25,026 bases of DNA from Clostridiales bacterium (lineage in GTDB: Bacteria; Bacillota; Clostridia; Oscillospirales; Acutalibacteraceae), in NCBI GenBank assembly GCA_021200075.1, contig JAJQGZ010000135.1:1-25026 (forward strand). The letters are read 5' to 3'. Of the stretch, positions 1-7,813 are shown in pieces. Position numbers and translations under genes: made by a program. How positions within the stretch are numbered: the first letter of the stretch is position 1; each line of letters opens with the position of its first letter. The notes beneath the pieces were generated by a model. The model saw only the letters and a list, made by a program, of their open reading frames with translations, did not search any database and had not been told where the DNA came from.

Positions 1-147
1 TTTTCTTCTGTTTTGGCCGTGCTGGCCGGGTGCATATGAGCGACGCTCGAATGCACATTTGCCCGTATAACACCTGTCACCTTTGAGAAAAAGTTTTTTA
101 CCCTCACGGCGGCAAAGCTTACAGGCAGGTCCTGTATATCTTGCCAT
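1..147 (-). CDS. rpsD: Small-subunit ribosomal protein S4, N-terminal 49 residues (cut by window edge)
   Basis: S4 nucleates assembly of the 16S rRNA 5' domain and in many bacteria represses its own operon. The reverse strand from the ATG at 145-147 reads MARYTGPACKLCRREGKKLF and continues open to the window edge, matching the S4 N-terminus. Cys9, Cys12, Cys26 and Cys31 form the zinc knuckle of the zinc-binding (C+) S4 type. A GGAGG lies about 8 nt upstream of the ATG. It follows rpsK by 24 nt as the next gene of the alpha operon. The C-terminal RNA-binding part is outside the window, so completeness cannot be judged. Confidence 0.96.
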   Translation of the reverse strand, partial: MARYTGPACKLCRREGKKLFLKGDRCYTGKCAFERRSYAPGQHGQNRRK

Positions 148-171
148 ATCAAGTAACCTCCAAGTTTTAAA

Positions 172-567
172 CTATACACGACGCCTTTTCGGCGGGCGGC
201 AGCCGTTGTGCGGAATTGGGGTAACATCCTTAATAAGACTTACCTCCAAGCCTGCTGTCTGAAGAGCTCTTATTGCCGATTCACGACCCGAGCCCGGTCC
301 CTTTACATAAACCTCAACAGTTTTCATTCCGTACTCCATTGCTGTCTTAGCGGCTGTTTCGGCAGCGGTTGCGGCTGCAAAGGGAGTCGATTTTCTTGAA
401 CCGCGAAATCCCATCTCGCCGGCAGATGCCCATGAAACGGCATTTCCGCTTGTGTCGGTAATAGTTACAATCGTATTGTTGAAGGTTGACTGAATATGGA
501 CAGCACCACGCTCAATATTTTTTTTCTCACGGCGTCTGCGTGAGCCTGTGGTCTTTTTAGTAGCCAT
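172..567 (-). CDS. rpsK: Small-subunit ribosomal protein S11
   Basis: S11 sits on the platform of the 30S subunit and helps shape the mRNA exit region near the E site. The 131-residue product has the usual family length, a basic N-terminal tail (KKTTGSRRRREKK), the conserved core around FNNTIVTITD, and the typical C-terminal stretch HNGCRPPKRRRV. It lies 20 nt after rpsM and 24 nt before rpsD. No sign of damage. Assignment is by sequence recognition and by gene order. Confidence 0.98.
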   Translation of the reverse strand: MATKKTTGSRRRREKKNIERGAVHIQSTFNNTIVTITDTSGNAVSWASAGEMGFRGSRKSTPFAAATAAETAAKTAMEYGMKTVEVYVKGPGSGRESAIRALQTAGLEVSLIKDVTPIPHNGCRPPKRRRV

Positions 568-587
568 ACTTTATTTGTTCCTCCCAC

Positions 588-956
588 TTATTTCTTCTTA
601 TTTGCTATAGTCTTTTTGGGACCTTTGCGTGTACGAGCATTGTTCTTCGAGGTCTGACCTCTTACGGGCAGTCCCTTTCTGTGACGCACACCGCGATAGC
701 AGCCGATTTCTATAAGTCTTTTAATGTCAAAAGCCGTATCCCTGCGAAGATCACCCTCTACGGTAAGATTGTTTGTGATATAATCGCTGAGCTTTTTAAC
801 ATCATCCTCTGATAAATCTCTGCAACGAGTGTCGGGATTGATACCCGTGGCTTCGATAACCTTATCAGCGGTTGAAAGTCCGATACCGTAAATATAGGTA
901 AGTCCGATTTCAACTCTTTTGTCATTAGGTAAGTCAACACCTGAAATACGTGCCAT
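588..956 (-). CDS. rpsM: Small-subunit ribosomal protein S13
   Basis: S13 is in the head of the 30S subunit. It contacts P-site tRNA through its basic tail and takes part in intersubunit bridges with the 50S. The 122-residue product opens MARISGVDLPNDKRVEIGLT, carries the conserved GVRHRKGLPVRGQ segment near residues 90-102, and ends in a lysine-rich tail. The upstream GGAGG lies about 8 nt before the ATG. It follows rpmJ by 32 nt in the alpha-operon order. Confidence 0.98.
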   Translation of the reverse strand: MARISGVDLPNDKRVEIGLTYIYGIGLSTADKVIEATGINPDTRCRDLSEDDVKKLSDYITNNLTVEGDLRRDTAFDIKRLIEIGCYRGVRHRKGLPVRGQTSKNNARTRKGPKKTIANKKK

Positions 957-988
957 TTTACAATTTACCTCCGATTATTAGTTCAGGA

Positions 989-1102
989 TTAACCCTGACG
1001 CTGTTTGTGCTTCGGATTCTCACAGATAACCATAACTTTGCCGTTACGCTTGATAACCTTGCACTTTTCGCAAATTTTCTTTACAGAAGGTCTTACTTTC
1101 AT
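989..1102 (-). CDS. rpmJ: Large-subunit ribosomal protein L36, zinc-binding type
   Basis: L36 is the smallest 50S protein and stabilises domain V of 23S rRNA. The reverse strand from the ATG at 1100-1102 encodes 37 residues starting MKVRPSVKKICEKCKVIKRN and ending KHKQRQG, then TAA at 989-991. Cys11, Cys14, Cys27 and His32 form the CCCH zinc site of the C+ type. It lies between infA and rpsM, its standard place. A short gene, but the match to the family is residue by residue. Confidence 0.97.
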   Translation of the reverse strand: MKVRPSVKKICEKCKVIKRNGKVMVICENPKHKQRQG

Positions 1103-1120
1103 TTGAATATTCTCCTTATT

Positions 1121-1339
1121 TTACTTTGAGCGCCAAATTATACGGCCTTTGGTAAGGTCATACGGCGACATCTCAATAGTAACCTTATCACCGGGAAGTA
1201 TACGAATATTGTTCATTCTGAGCTTTCCGCTGATATGGGCTGTTATTATGTGGTCGTTTTGCAGTGACACTTTAAAATTAGTGTTCGGCAAAACCTCGAC
1301 CACCGTACCCTCTGCTTCTATCATATCTGACTTTGACAT
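1121..1339 (-). CDS. infA: Translation initiation factor IF-1
   Basis: IF-1 binds the 30S A site during initiation and helps IF-2 and IF-3 select the start codon. The 72-residue product is a single S1-like OB fold and has the family hallmarks: MIEAEGTVVEVLPN at the N-terminus, LQNDHIITAHISGKLRMN in the middle, and PGDKVTIEMSPYDLTKGRI near the end. A GAGGT lies about 6 nt before the ATG. It follows map after a 101-nt gap and precedes rpmJ by 18 nt. Confidence 0.98.
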   Translation of the reverse strand: MSKSDMIEAEGTVVEVLPNTNFKVSLQNDHIITAHISGKLRMNNIRILPGDKVTIEMSPYDLTKGRIIWRSK

Positions 1340-1440
1340 CTTATACCTCGCTAAAATTAAATGTTTACGATTGATTTATTAAGGAGCGTTGCCCCTCAAC
1401 CGAAATCCGCCTCGGCAAATGCCGAAAATGAACCTTTGTT

Positions 1441-2190
1441 TCAGACCTTGGTCAATATAACCGGGCCGTTCGGCGTAATGGCTACGGTATGCTCAAAATG
1501 AGCGGATAACTTACCGTCCGCCGTTTTAACCGTCCAGCCGTCCGAAAGCTGTTTAACCTTATAGGTTCCCATGTTTATCATCGGCTCTATTGCCAATGTC
1601 ATACCGGGTAATAATCTGATGCCACGCCCTGCGTGACCGAAGTTCGGTACGCTTGGTTCTTCGTGAAGCTTTGTACCCACGCCGTGCCCGACATAATCAC
1701 GGACAACGCCGTAGCCACGCTCCTCGCAATAGGTCTGCACCGCATTTGATATATCGCCGATTCTGTTGCCGGGAACCGCCTGTTCAATACCTTTGTAAAG
1801 GCTTTCACGGGTGGTATCCATCAGCCGCTTTGCTTCGGGAGAGCAAGTCCCGCAGACAAATGTGGCAGCATTGTCGCCGTTATATCCGTTCTTTGCGGCT
1901 CCGAGATCTATACTGACAATGTCTCCCTCCTGAAGGATTATGTCAGCCTTGGGGATGCCGTGGATAACTTCATCATTAACAGATATACATGCAGTTGCGG
2001 GAAATCCGCCGTAGTTGAGAAAATTAGGAGTTGCACCGTGCTTTTTTATCAGCTTATATGCAATCTCGTCAATTTCTTTGGTGGAAATGCCGGGTTTAAC
2101 CGCTTCACCCGCAACCATTAATGCTTCAGCCGAAATCTTGCATGCTTCTTTCATAAGCTCAAGCTCACGGCTGCTTTTAAGCACTACCAT
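1441..2190 (-). CDS. map: Type I methionine aminopeptidase
   Basis: Removes the initiator methionine from new proteins whose second residue is small. With the start chosen here the product is 249 residues. The metal ligands fall where expected for type I enzymes: Asp95, Asp106, His169, Glu202 and Glu233, with substrate-contacting His78. An in-frame ATG nine codons upstream (2217) lies inside adk. I prefer 2190 because GGAGG sits 7 nt upstream and the protein then opens MVVLKSSRELELM, typical of the family. The start is 1 nt after the adk stop, and the site overlaps the end of adk, so the pair is probably translationally coupled. Confidence 0.97.
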   Translation of the reverse strand: MVVLKSSRELELMKEACKISAEALMVAGEAVKPGISTKEIDEIAYKLIKKHGATPNFLNYGGFPATACISVNDEVIHGIPKADIILQEGDIVSIDLGAAKNGYNGDNAATFVCGTCSPEAKRLMDTTRESLYKGIEQAVPGNRIGDISNAVQTYCEERGYGVVRDYVGHGVGTKLHEEPSVPNFGHAGRGIRLLPGMTLAIEPMINMGTYKVKQLSDGWTVKTADGKLSAHFEHTVAITPNGPVILTKV

Positions 2191-2191
2191 G

Positions 2192-2824
2192 TTAATCCTC
2201 CAATGTAGCAAAGACAAGCGCCGTTGTGTCAGCCACTTTCTCCTGACCTTTTACCGTTACAAGCTTACCCAGCTCATTGTAAAAGTCCTTGAGAGGCTCG
2301 GTCATCTTGTGATATTCAACAAGACGAGCTTTGACTGTTTCGGGTGCGTCGTCCTTGCGTTGAACAAGCTCGCCGCCGCAGGCATCGCAAATGCCGTCCT
2401 TTGCAGGCTTTTTATACTCAATGTGATACGAGTTTGCACACTTTGAGCATACACGACGACCGCTCATTCTTTTTGTTATTGCCTCATCTTCAACCTCTAT
2501 GTTGAGAACCTTATCAATATCCGCACCCATATCTTCAAGAGCCTGAGCCTGTGGAATAGTTCTCGGAAAGCCGTCGAGAATGAAGCCGTTTTCACAATCT
2601 TTATCTTTGAGTCTGTCCTTTATTATACCGATAAGAACATCATCGGGAACAAGCTGACCTGCATCCATATAGGACTTGGCTTTCAGCCCCATATCCGTAC
2701 CCTCTTTAACGGCGGCACGAAGAATATTTCCCGTTGAAATAGTTGGGATATTATATTTGTCTGCAATCTTTTCCGCCTGAGTGCCTTTGCCGGCACCCGG
2801 CGCTCCGAGAAGTATAAGCTTCAT
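2192..2824 (-). CDS. adk: Adenylate kinase, zinc-lid type
   Basis: Interconverts ATP + AMP and 2 ADP in the cytoplasm. The 210-residue product has the P-loop GAPGAGKGT at residues 7-15, the DGFPRT motif at 84-89, and a lid carrying Cys126, Cys129, Cys146 and Cys149. This four-cysteine zinc lid is the Gram-positive long form. It sits between secY (16-nt gap) and map (1-nt gap), its usual place in Firmicute spc-alpha clusters. No damage seen. Confidence 0.98.
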   Translation of the reverse strand: MKLILLGAPGAGKGTQAEKIADKYNIPTISTGNILRAAVKEGTDMGLKAKSYMDAGQLVPDDVLIGIIKDRLKDKDCENGFILDGFPRTIPQAQALEDMGADIDKVLNIEVEDEAITKRMSGRRVCSKCANSYHIEYKKPAKDGICDACGGELVQRKDDAPETVKARLVEYHKMTEPLKDFYNELGKLVTVKGQEKVADTTALVFATLED

Positions 2825-2840
2825 ATAATCTCCTTACCTA

Positions 2841-4190
2841 TCAGTCAAGGAAACCCTTGTAATGACGCATCATCATTTGAGATTCGAGTGAACGAACAGT
2901 CTCAAGAGCAACACCGCACATAATGATAAGCGATGTACCGCCGAGAGTGATTGTCATTCCGCCGTCCGTTCCGTCCTCTGTAAGCGGAGGAATAGCGGCT
3001 TCGCAGATGAGTGAATAAACTATCGGGAACAATGCAACTACCGAAAGCATCAACGCACCAATAAGTGTAAGCCTTGAAAGCACTCTGAGTATATAATCGG
3101 AGGTAGGCTTACCGGGTCTGATACCGGGGATTGCACCGTTATTTTTACGAAGGTTGTTTGCCATTTCTATAGGATTGTACTGTATCGTGCTGTAGAAATA
3201 AGCAAAGAATATAATAAGCAGGAAGTACATCAATGCGTACCACCAGGAATCGCTCTGGAAAGCGTTGAAGAAGCTTTCCCAGAAAGTATCCTCGTAAGAG
3301 CTTGAGGAAAGGAACATCTGAACCGTTCCCGGAAGGGAAAGGATTGAAGAAGCGAAGATTACGGGGAGTACGCCGCTCATATTAACCTTAATAGGCATAT
3401 GAGTTGACTGACCGCCCATCATCTTCCTGCCTACAACACGCTTTGCGTAGGAGATAGGAAGTCTTCTTTCAGAATTATCCATAAATACGATGTATGCTAC
3501 CATTAACAGGAAAAGAATGCATACTACGGGAACAAGTATTCTGTAAACAAGTCTGCCGGTATCAAGATACTGGAAGAGCTGTTTGATAAGGGTCGGGAAC
3601 CTTGAAACGATACCTGCGAAAAGTATGATTGAAATACCGTTACCGATACCGCTGATTGTTATCTGCTCGCCGAGCCACATAATTACCGCAGTACCCGCCG
3701 TAAGAACGGTAACAATTACTATTGCCTGGAATACGGCGTCAAATCCTGTAAATGAGGTTCCGTCGGAAGCTGTCATAAGATAGCTGCTTGAACGGAGATA
3801 GAAATAATATGCAAGCGACTGAAGAAGTCCAAGAGCTACCGTAACAAAACGAGTTATGGAAGCTATCTTCTTTCTGCCCTCCTCGCCCTCTTTTTGTAAT
3901 CTTTCAAGGGCGGGAATAGCGACTGCGAGCAGCTGCATAATAATGGAAGCGTTGATGTACGGAGTAATCGACATTGCGAAAATTGTTCCGTATGTGAAAG
4001 CACTACCGGTCATAAGACTGAGGTAAGTGAGTATTGTGTTACCCTTACCTACATCAATTTCATCAACAATGTTGAGGAAAGGAACCGGAATAAAGGAACC
4101 TATCCTGAAAACAAGGATGATAAAGGCGGTGAATAAAAGCTTTTTGCGTATCTCGGGTATTTTCCACGCATTTACGATGGTTTTAATCAT
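2841..4190 (-). CDS. secY: Protein translocase channel subunit SecY
   Basis: Forms the protein-conducting pore of the Sec translocon in the cytoplasmic membrane, with SecE and SecG. The 449-residue product is strongly hydrophobic with about ten membrane spans, the first near residues 17-37. It carries the SecY signature around SITPYINASIIMQLL (about 75-89), the PISYAKRVVG loop (about 245-254), and a basic cytoplasmic C-terminus. The start codon overlaps the rplO stop as ATGA, with GGAGG inside the last rplO codons, so coupling to rplO is likely. It is followed by adk. Confidence 0.98.
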   Translation of the reverse strand: MIKTIVNAWKIPEIRKKLLFTAFIILVFRIGSFIPVPFLNIVDEIDVGKGNTILTYLSLMTGSAFTYGTIFAMSITPYINASIIMQLLAVAIPALERLQKEGEEGRKKIASITRFVTVALGLLQSLAYYFYLRSSSYLMTASDGTSFTGFDAVFQAIVIVTVLTAGTAVIMWLGEQITISGIGNGISIILFAGIVSRFPTLIKQLFQYLDTGRLVYRILVPVVCILFLLMVAYIVFMDNSERRLPISYAKRVVGRKMMGGQSTHMPIKVNMSGVLPVIFASSILSLPGTVQMFLSSSSYEDTFWESFFNAFQSDSWWYALMYFLLIIFFAYFYSTIQYNPIEMANNLRKNNGAIPGIRPGKPTSDYILRVLSRLTLIGALMLSVVALFPIVYSLICEAAIPPLTEDGTDGGMTITLGGTSLIIMCGVALETVRSLESQMMMRHYKGFLD

Positions 4191-4633
4191 CCGAGCACCT
4201 CCACCTTGCCGCCTGCGGCTTCAATCTTAGCCTTAGCGGATTCGCTCACTTTGGTTGCCTTAACCGTGAGAGCTTTGGTGATTTCTCCGTTTCCGAGGAT
4301 TTTTACTCCGTCAAGAGTCTTTTTGATAATGCCTGCACCTACAAGGCTTTCGGCGTCAACAGTTGCACCGTCATCAAATCTGTCATTGAGAGTTGATACA
4401 TTAACTATAGCATATTCCGTAGCGAAAATATTGTTGAAACCACGCTTTGGAACTCGTCTTTGAAGCGGCATCTGACCGCCTTCAAAACCCGGGCGTCTGC
4501 TGTAGCCCGAACGGGATTTTGCACCCTTTTGACCTTTACCGGAGGTTTTACCCTGTCCGGATGCAGTACCTCTGCCTACTCTCTTTACACTCTTTTTAGA
4601 ACCTGCGGCAGGAGAAAGTTCATATAACTTCAT
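4187..4633 (-). CDS. rplO: Large-subunit ribosomal protein L15
   Basis: L15 is a late-assembly 50S protein that threads a long extension into 23S rRNA. The 148-residue product has the diagnostic Gly/Lys-rich N-terminal extension (GRGTASGQGKTSGKGQKGAK near residues 20-39), the motif RPGFEGGQMPLQRR (about 48-61), and a globular C-terminal half. It lies 17 nt after rpmD and overlaps secY by 4 nt. Length and composition are normal. Confidence 0.98.
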   Translation of the reverse strand: MKLYELSPAAGSKKSVKRVGRGTASGQGKTSGKGQKGAKSRSGYSRRPGFEGGQMPLQRRVPKRGFNNIFATEYAIVNVSTLNDRFDDGATVDAESLVGAGIIKKTLDGVKILGNGEITKALTVKATKVSESAKAKIEAAGGKVEVLG

Positions 4634-4650
4634 ATAATCTGCACCTCCCC

Positions 4651-4833
4651 TTATTCGTCTATAACGGTAACAAGGTGAGCTATTTTTGCAAGCTTACCCT
4701 GCGTCTGCGCATTATCCGGCTGAACAGTGACATTGCCTATCTTGCGCAGACTGAGCGAATGGGCGGTAGCTATTTGGTCTGCTTTGTTGCCTATTAAGCT
4801 TTTAGTGAGCTTGATTTTAATATCTGCCATCAT
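4651..4833 (-). CDS. rpmD: Large-subunit ribosomal protein L30
   Basis: L30 is a small 50S protein absent from some bacteria but normal in Firmicutes. The product is 60 residues (59 from the second Met), reading ADIKIKLTKSLIG at the start and with the RKIGN motif in the middle. Two adjacent ATG codons follow GAGGAGG. The first gives a 5-nt spacing and the second 8 nt, so either may be used. It lies between rpsE (10-nt gap) and rplO, as expected for the spc operon. Confidence 0.95.
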   Translation of the reverse strand: MMADIKIKLTKSLIGNKADQIATAHSLSLRKIGNVTVQPDNAQTQGKLAKIAHLVTVIDE

Positions 4834-4843
4834 TCTGCCCTCC

Positions 4844-5344
4844 TCAATCCAATATATTCTTTACCAACTTGCCACGCAGTGCAGCTACCTCATCGGCAGT
4901 GCAGAGTCTGCTCAAGCCGTCAAGCGTTGCTCTTACAACATTGCAGGGATTGTTTGAACGAATTGCCTTTGTTCTGATGTCCTTAATTCCCACAGTCTCA
5001 ACAACGGCACGAACCGGGCCGCCGGCAATAACGCCAGTACCTTTGGGAGCCGGCATAAGCAAAACCTCGCCTGCACCGTACTTGCCCCTGATTTCGTGAG
5101 GAATTGTTGTTCCCTTGAGAGCAACTTTAATTACATTCTTCTTTGCGTCTTCAATACCCTTGCGGATAGCGTCCGGAACTTCGCCGGATTTGCCGATACC
5201 GAAGCCTACAAGACCTTCGCCGTCACCGACTACTACAAGAGCGGCAAACTTGAAAATTCTACCGCCCTTAACGGTCTTTGATACACGGTTAATCGCTACG
5301 ACTCTTTCTTCAAGCTCCATTGAAGATACATCAATCTTTGCCAT
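4844..5344 (-). CDS. rpsE: Small-subunit ribosomal protein S5
   Basis: S5 lies at the mRNA entry side of the 30S and affects decoding accuracy. The 166-residue product has the double-stranded-RNA-binding-like N-terminal domain with the conserved stretch GGRIFKFAALVVVGDGEGLV (about 27-46) and FGIGKSGEVPDAIRKG just after, then the C-terminal domain with PAPKGTGVIAGGPVRAV (about 98-114). It follows rplR by 18 nt. Length is normal. Confidence 0.98.
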   Translation of the reverse strand: MAKIDVSSMELEERVVAINRVSKTVKGGRIFKFAALVVVGDGEGLVGFGIGKSGEVPDAIRKGIEDAKKNVIKVALKGTTIPHEIRGKYGAGEVLLMPAPKGTGVIAGGPVRAVVETVGIKDIRTKAIRSNNPCNVVRATLDGLSRLCTADEVAALRGKLVKNILD

Positions 5345-5362
5345 AAAAATTTTCCTCCTTCG

Positions 5363-5722
5363 TTAGAACTCAAGTCCGCCTTCACGAGCGCCGTCGGCAA
5401 CTGCTGCCACACGACCGTGATATACATAACCGCCTCTGTCAAATACGCATTTTTCAATGCCCTTTGCTTTGGCTCTCTCTGCCAGGGTTTTGCCAACAGC
5501 CGTAGCTGCCTCTACATTACCGCCATACTGAGTAAATTCTTTTTCAACGGTAGAAGCCGACGCAATTGTAACGCCTGCAACATCGTCGATAAGCTGAGCA
5601 TAAATATTACTGAGAGAGCGATATACGTTGAGTCTCGGGCATTCGGCAGTGCCACTGACCTTTGAGCACACTCTTTTATGACGCTTCTGTCTTGCTTTGT
5701 TAACATCTTGTCTTGAAACCAT
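5363..5722 (-). CDS. rplR: Large-subunit ribosomal protein L18
   Basis: L18 binds 5S rRNA with L5 in the central protuberance. The 119-residue product has a basic N-terminal tail (NKARQKRHKRVCSKVSGTAE), the core motif RLNVYRSLSNIYAQLIDD (about 30-47), and the C-terminal FDRGGYVYHGRVAAVADGAREGGLEF, which is diagnostic. It lies between rplF (17-nt gap) and rpsE (18-nt gap). Confidence 0.98.
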   Translation of the reverse strand: MVSRQDVNKARQKRHKRVCSKVSGTAECPRLNVYRSLSNIYAQLIDDVAGVTIASASTVEKEFTQYGGNVEAATAVGKTLAERAKAKGIEKCVFDRGGYVYHGRVAAVADGAREGGLEF

Positions 5723-5739
5723 TGTATTTCACTCTTTTC

Positions 5740-6279
5740 TTATTTCTTACCCGCTTTGCCCTCTTTGCGGCGGATATGTTCTTCGGCGTACTTAATGCCC
5801 TTGCCCTTATAAGGCTCGGGAGGTCTCTTTTCACGAACCTGAGCCGCAAACTGACCGACCTTTTGCTTATCCACACCGCTGATTACAATAGCGTTTGCCG
5901 AAGGACATTCAATTTTGATTCCCTCGGGAACTGTCATTGTAACCTGATGCGAGAAACCGAGGTTCATAACAAGATTGTCGCCCTGCATCTGAACACGGTA
6001 ACCTACGCCGTTTACTTCAAGATTTTTCTTAAATCCTTCGGTAACGCCCGTAAGCATATTTGCAATAAGCGAACGGGTGAGACCATGGAGGGATTTGTTT
6101 TGATTTGAATCATCGGGTCTTTTAACGATGATTTCGCTGCCTTCAACACTGACTGCCATATTAGGATGAGCATCCATTGAAAGGGTGCCGTTCGGGCCCT
6201 TTACGGTAACAGCATTGTCGTTGATTTGAACATCAACGCCGGCAGGAATTGTAATTGGTTTTAAACCTATACGAGACAT
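5740..6279 (-). CDS. rplF: Large-subunit ribosomal protein L6
   Basis: L6 lies near the base of the L7/L12 stalk, where elongation factors bind. The 179-residue product shows the usual two repeated alpha/beta domains: residues 1 to about 80 open SRIGLKPITIPAGV, and the second half ends with RPPEPYKGKGIKY and a lysine-rich tail, the family signature. It lies 15 nt after rpsH and 17 nt before rplR. Confidence 0.98.
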   Translation of the reverse strand: MSRIGLKPITIPAGVDVQINDNAVTVKGPNGTLSMDAHPNMAVSVEGSEIIVKRPDDSNQNKSLHGLTRSLIANMLTGVTEGFKKNLEVNGVGYRVQMQGDNLVMNLGFSHQVTMTVPEGIKIECPSANAIVISGVDKQKVGQFAAQVREKRPPEPYKGKGIKYAEEHIRRKEGKAGKK

Positions 6280-6294
6280 CCTGACTGTACCTCC

Positions 6295-6693
6295 TTACCA
6301 AATGAATGCTAAAACCTCGCCGCCTACATGCTGCTTGCGAGCTTCTCTGTCTGTCATAACGCCCTTGGATGTGGAAACTATAGCAACGCCGAGTCCCTTC
6401 ATAACCTTGGGCATTTCTTCTACATTTGAATAGATACGAAGACCGGGCTTTGACACTCTGCGTAAGCCGGTGATAATCTGTGTTTTGTTCTCACCGTATT
6501 TAAGCGTTACACGGATAATGCCCTGCTGGCCGTTCTCTATTATCTTATAATTTTTGATATATCCTTCATCAACAAGAATCTGAGCAATTGACTTCTTCAT
6601 GTTTGACGCAGGAATATCTACCGTATCGTGTTTAGCCGAATTTGCATTACGAATTCTTGTAAGCATATCCGCGATAGGATCAGTAATATGCAT
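6295..6693 (-). CDS. rpsH: Small-subunit ribosomal protein S8
   Basis: S8 binds helix 21 of 16S rRNA and, in E. coli, represses the spc operon by binding mRNA near rplE. The 132-residue product opens MHITDPIADMLTRIRNANSA and carries the C-terminal signature STSKGVMTDREARKQHVGGE (about 108-127). It follows the S14 gene after 41 nt. I looked for an S8-type regulatory helix in the short gap before rplE and saw nothing convincing. Confidence 0.98.
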   Translation of the reverse strand: MHITDPIADMLTRIRNANSAKHDTVDIPASNMKKSIAQILVDEGYIKNYKIIENGQQGIIRVTLKYGENKTQIITGLRRVSKPGLRIYSNVEEMPKVMKGLGVAIVSTSKGVMTDREARKQHVGGEVLAFIW

Positions 6694-6734
6694 TGATATT
6701 TCCTCCTTGTTAATAAATCAGCAATTCTCAGTTC

Positions 6735-6920
6735 TTACCAAGATGATTTTTTTACTCCGGGAATTTCGCCCTTGTGTGCGAGTTCCCTAAAGCAGATTCT
6801 GCAAATGCCGTACTTGCGAAGATAAGCATGAGGTCTACCGCAGATTTTGCATCTGTTGTACTGCCTTGTAGAATACTTAGCCGGCCTTGCAGCCTTTACT
6901 TTCATAGATGTTTTTGCCAC
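6735..6920 (-). CDS. rpsZ: Small-subunit ribosomal protein S14, type Z (zinc-binding)
   Basis: S14 is in the head of the 30S. At 61 residues this is the short zinc form, not the roughly 90-100-residue zinc-free form. Cys24, Cys27, Cys40 and Cys43 form the C-x2-C-x12-C-x2-C site around KICGRPHAYLRKYGICRIC. It ends GVKKSSW, typical of the type Z family. It lies 12 nt after rplE. No zinc-free paralogue is present in the window. Confidence 0.98.
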   Translation of the reverse strand: MAKTSMKVKAARPAKYSTRQYNRCKICGRPHAYLRKYGICRICFRELAHKGEIPGVKKSSW

Positions 6921-6932
6921 GATAATCCCTCC

Positions 6933-7475
6933 TTACTCTGAAAACGGAGCGCCCATAAGCTTTAACAGTTCACGAGCCTCTTCGTCCGTATTTGCGGTTG
7001 TGACCATTATAATGTCCATACCTCTTACGGCATCAATTTTGTCATAATCGATTTCAGGGAAAATAAGTTGTTCCTTGATGCCCATGGCGTAATTGCCTCG
7101 GCCGTCAAACGAATTAGGATTTATACCCCTGAAGTCACGCGTTCTCGGAAGCGCAAGATTAAGAAATCTGTCGAGAAATTCGTACATTCTCTCTCCTCTG
7201 AGAGTAACCTTAACGCCTACCGGCATACCCTCACGAAGCTTGAAGTTAGCGATTGATTTCTTAGCACGGCAAACGATTGGTTTTTGACCCGTAATTGTTG
7301 CAAGGTCGCTTGAAATAGCGTCAACAACTTTTGCATTTTCACGGGCTTCGCCGCAACCAACATTGATAACGATTTTGTCAAGCTTTGGGATTTGCATAAC
7401 AGACTTATAACCGAACTTTTTCATCAATGCCGGAGCGATTTCGCTCTGATATTTTTCTTTCAAAACAGCAGCCAT
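6933..7475 (-). CDS. rplE: Large-subunit ribosomal protein L5
   Basis: L5 binds 5S rRNA and contacts P-site tRNA and S13 across the subunit interface. The 180-residue product has the conserved KVVDAISSDLATITGQKP region (about 49-66), VKVTLRGERMYEFLDRF (about 88-104) and LPRTRDFRGI just after, and it ends with the usual DEEARELLKLMGAPF. It follows rplX by 19 nt. Confidence 0.98.
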   Translation of the reverse strand: MAAVLKEKYQSEIAPALMKKFGYKSVMQIPKLDKIVINVGCGEARENAKVVDAISSDLATITGQKPIVCRAKKSIANFKLREGMPVGVKVTLRGERMYEFLDRFLNLALPRTRDFRGINPNSFDGRGNYAMGIKEQLIFPEIDYDKIDAVRGMDIIMVTTANTDEEARELLKLMGAPFSE

Positions 7476-7494
7476 TAGTTATGTCCTCCCTTGC

Positions 7495-7800
7495 TTAAAA
7501 TTCGTTTCCACATTTTTTACAAACACGGATTCCGCCCTTTTTATGCCCTACACGGGTTGCTTCACCGCACTTGGGGCATACGAGCTGTACCTTTGAAGCG
7601 TAGAGAGCGGACTCAACATCTATAAGACCGCCGGGCTCGCCCATCTTACGAGGCTTAACATGCTTTGTAACGATGTTTACCTTTTTAACAATGACCTTAC
7701 CTTCAGACGGGCTTACAGCTACTACCTCGCCCCTAACGCCTTTTGACTTTCCGCTGAGTACCATTACGGTATCACCGGATTTAACAAACATTTTACTCAT
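7495..7800 (-). CDS. rplX: Large-subunit ribosomal protein L24 with C-terminal zinc-ribbon cysteines
   Basis: L24 is one of the first proteins to bind 23S rRNA and lies near the peptide exit tunnel. The 101-residue product begins with a KOW motif (SGDTVMVLSGKSKGVRGEVV, about 8-27), then the central KPRKMGEPGGLIDVE. The C-terminus holds two CxxC pairs, Cys75/Cys78 and Cys94/Cys97, which could bind zinc. This C-terminal form occurs in other bacteria but not in E. coli L24. It lies 13 nt after rplN. Confidence 0.97.
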   Translation of the reverse strand: MSKMFVKSGDTVMVLSGKSKGVRGEVVAVSPSEGKVIVKKVNIVTKHVKPRKMGEPGGLIDVESALYASKVQLVCPKCGEATRVGHKKGGIRVCKKCGNEF

Positions 7801-7813
7801 ACTCGCACCTCCA

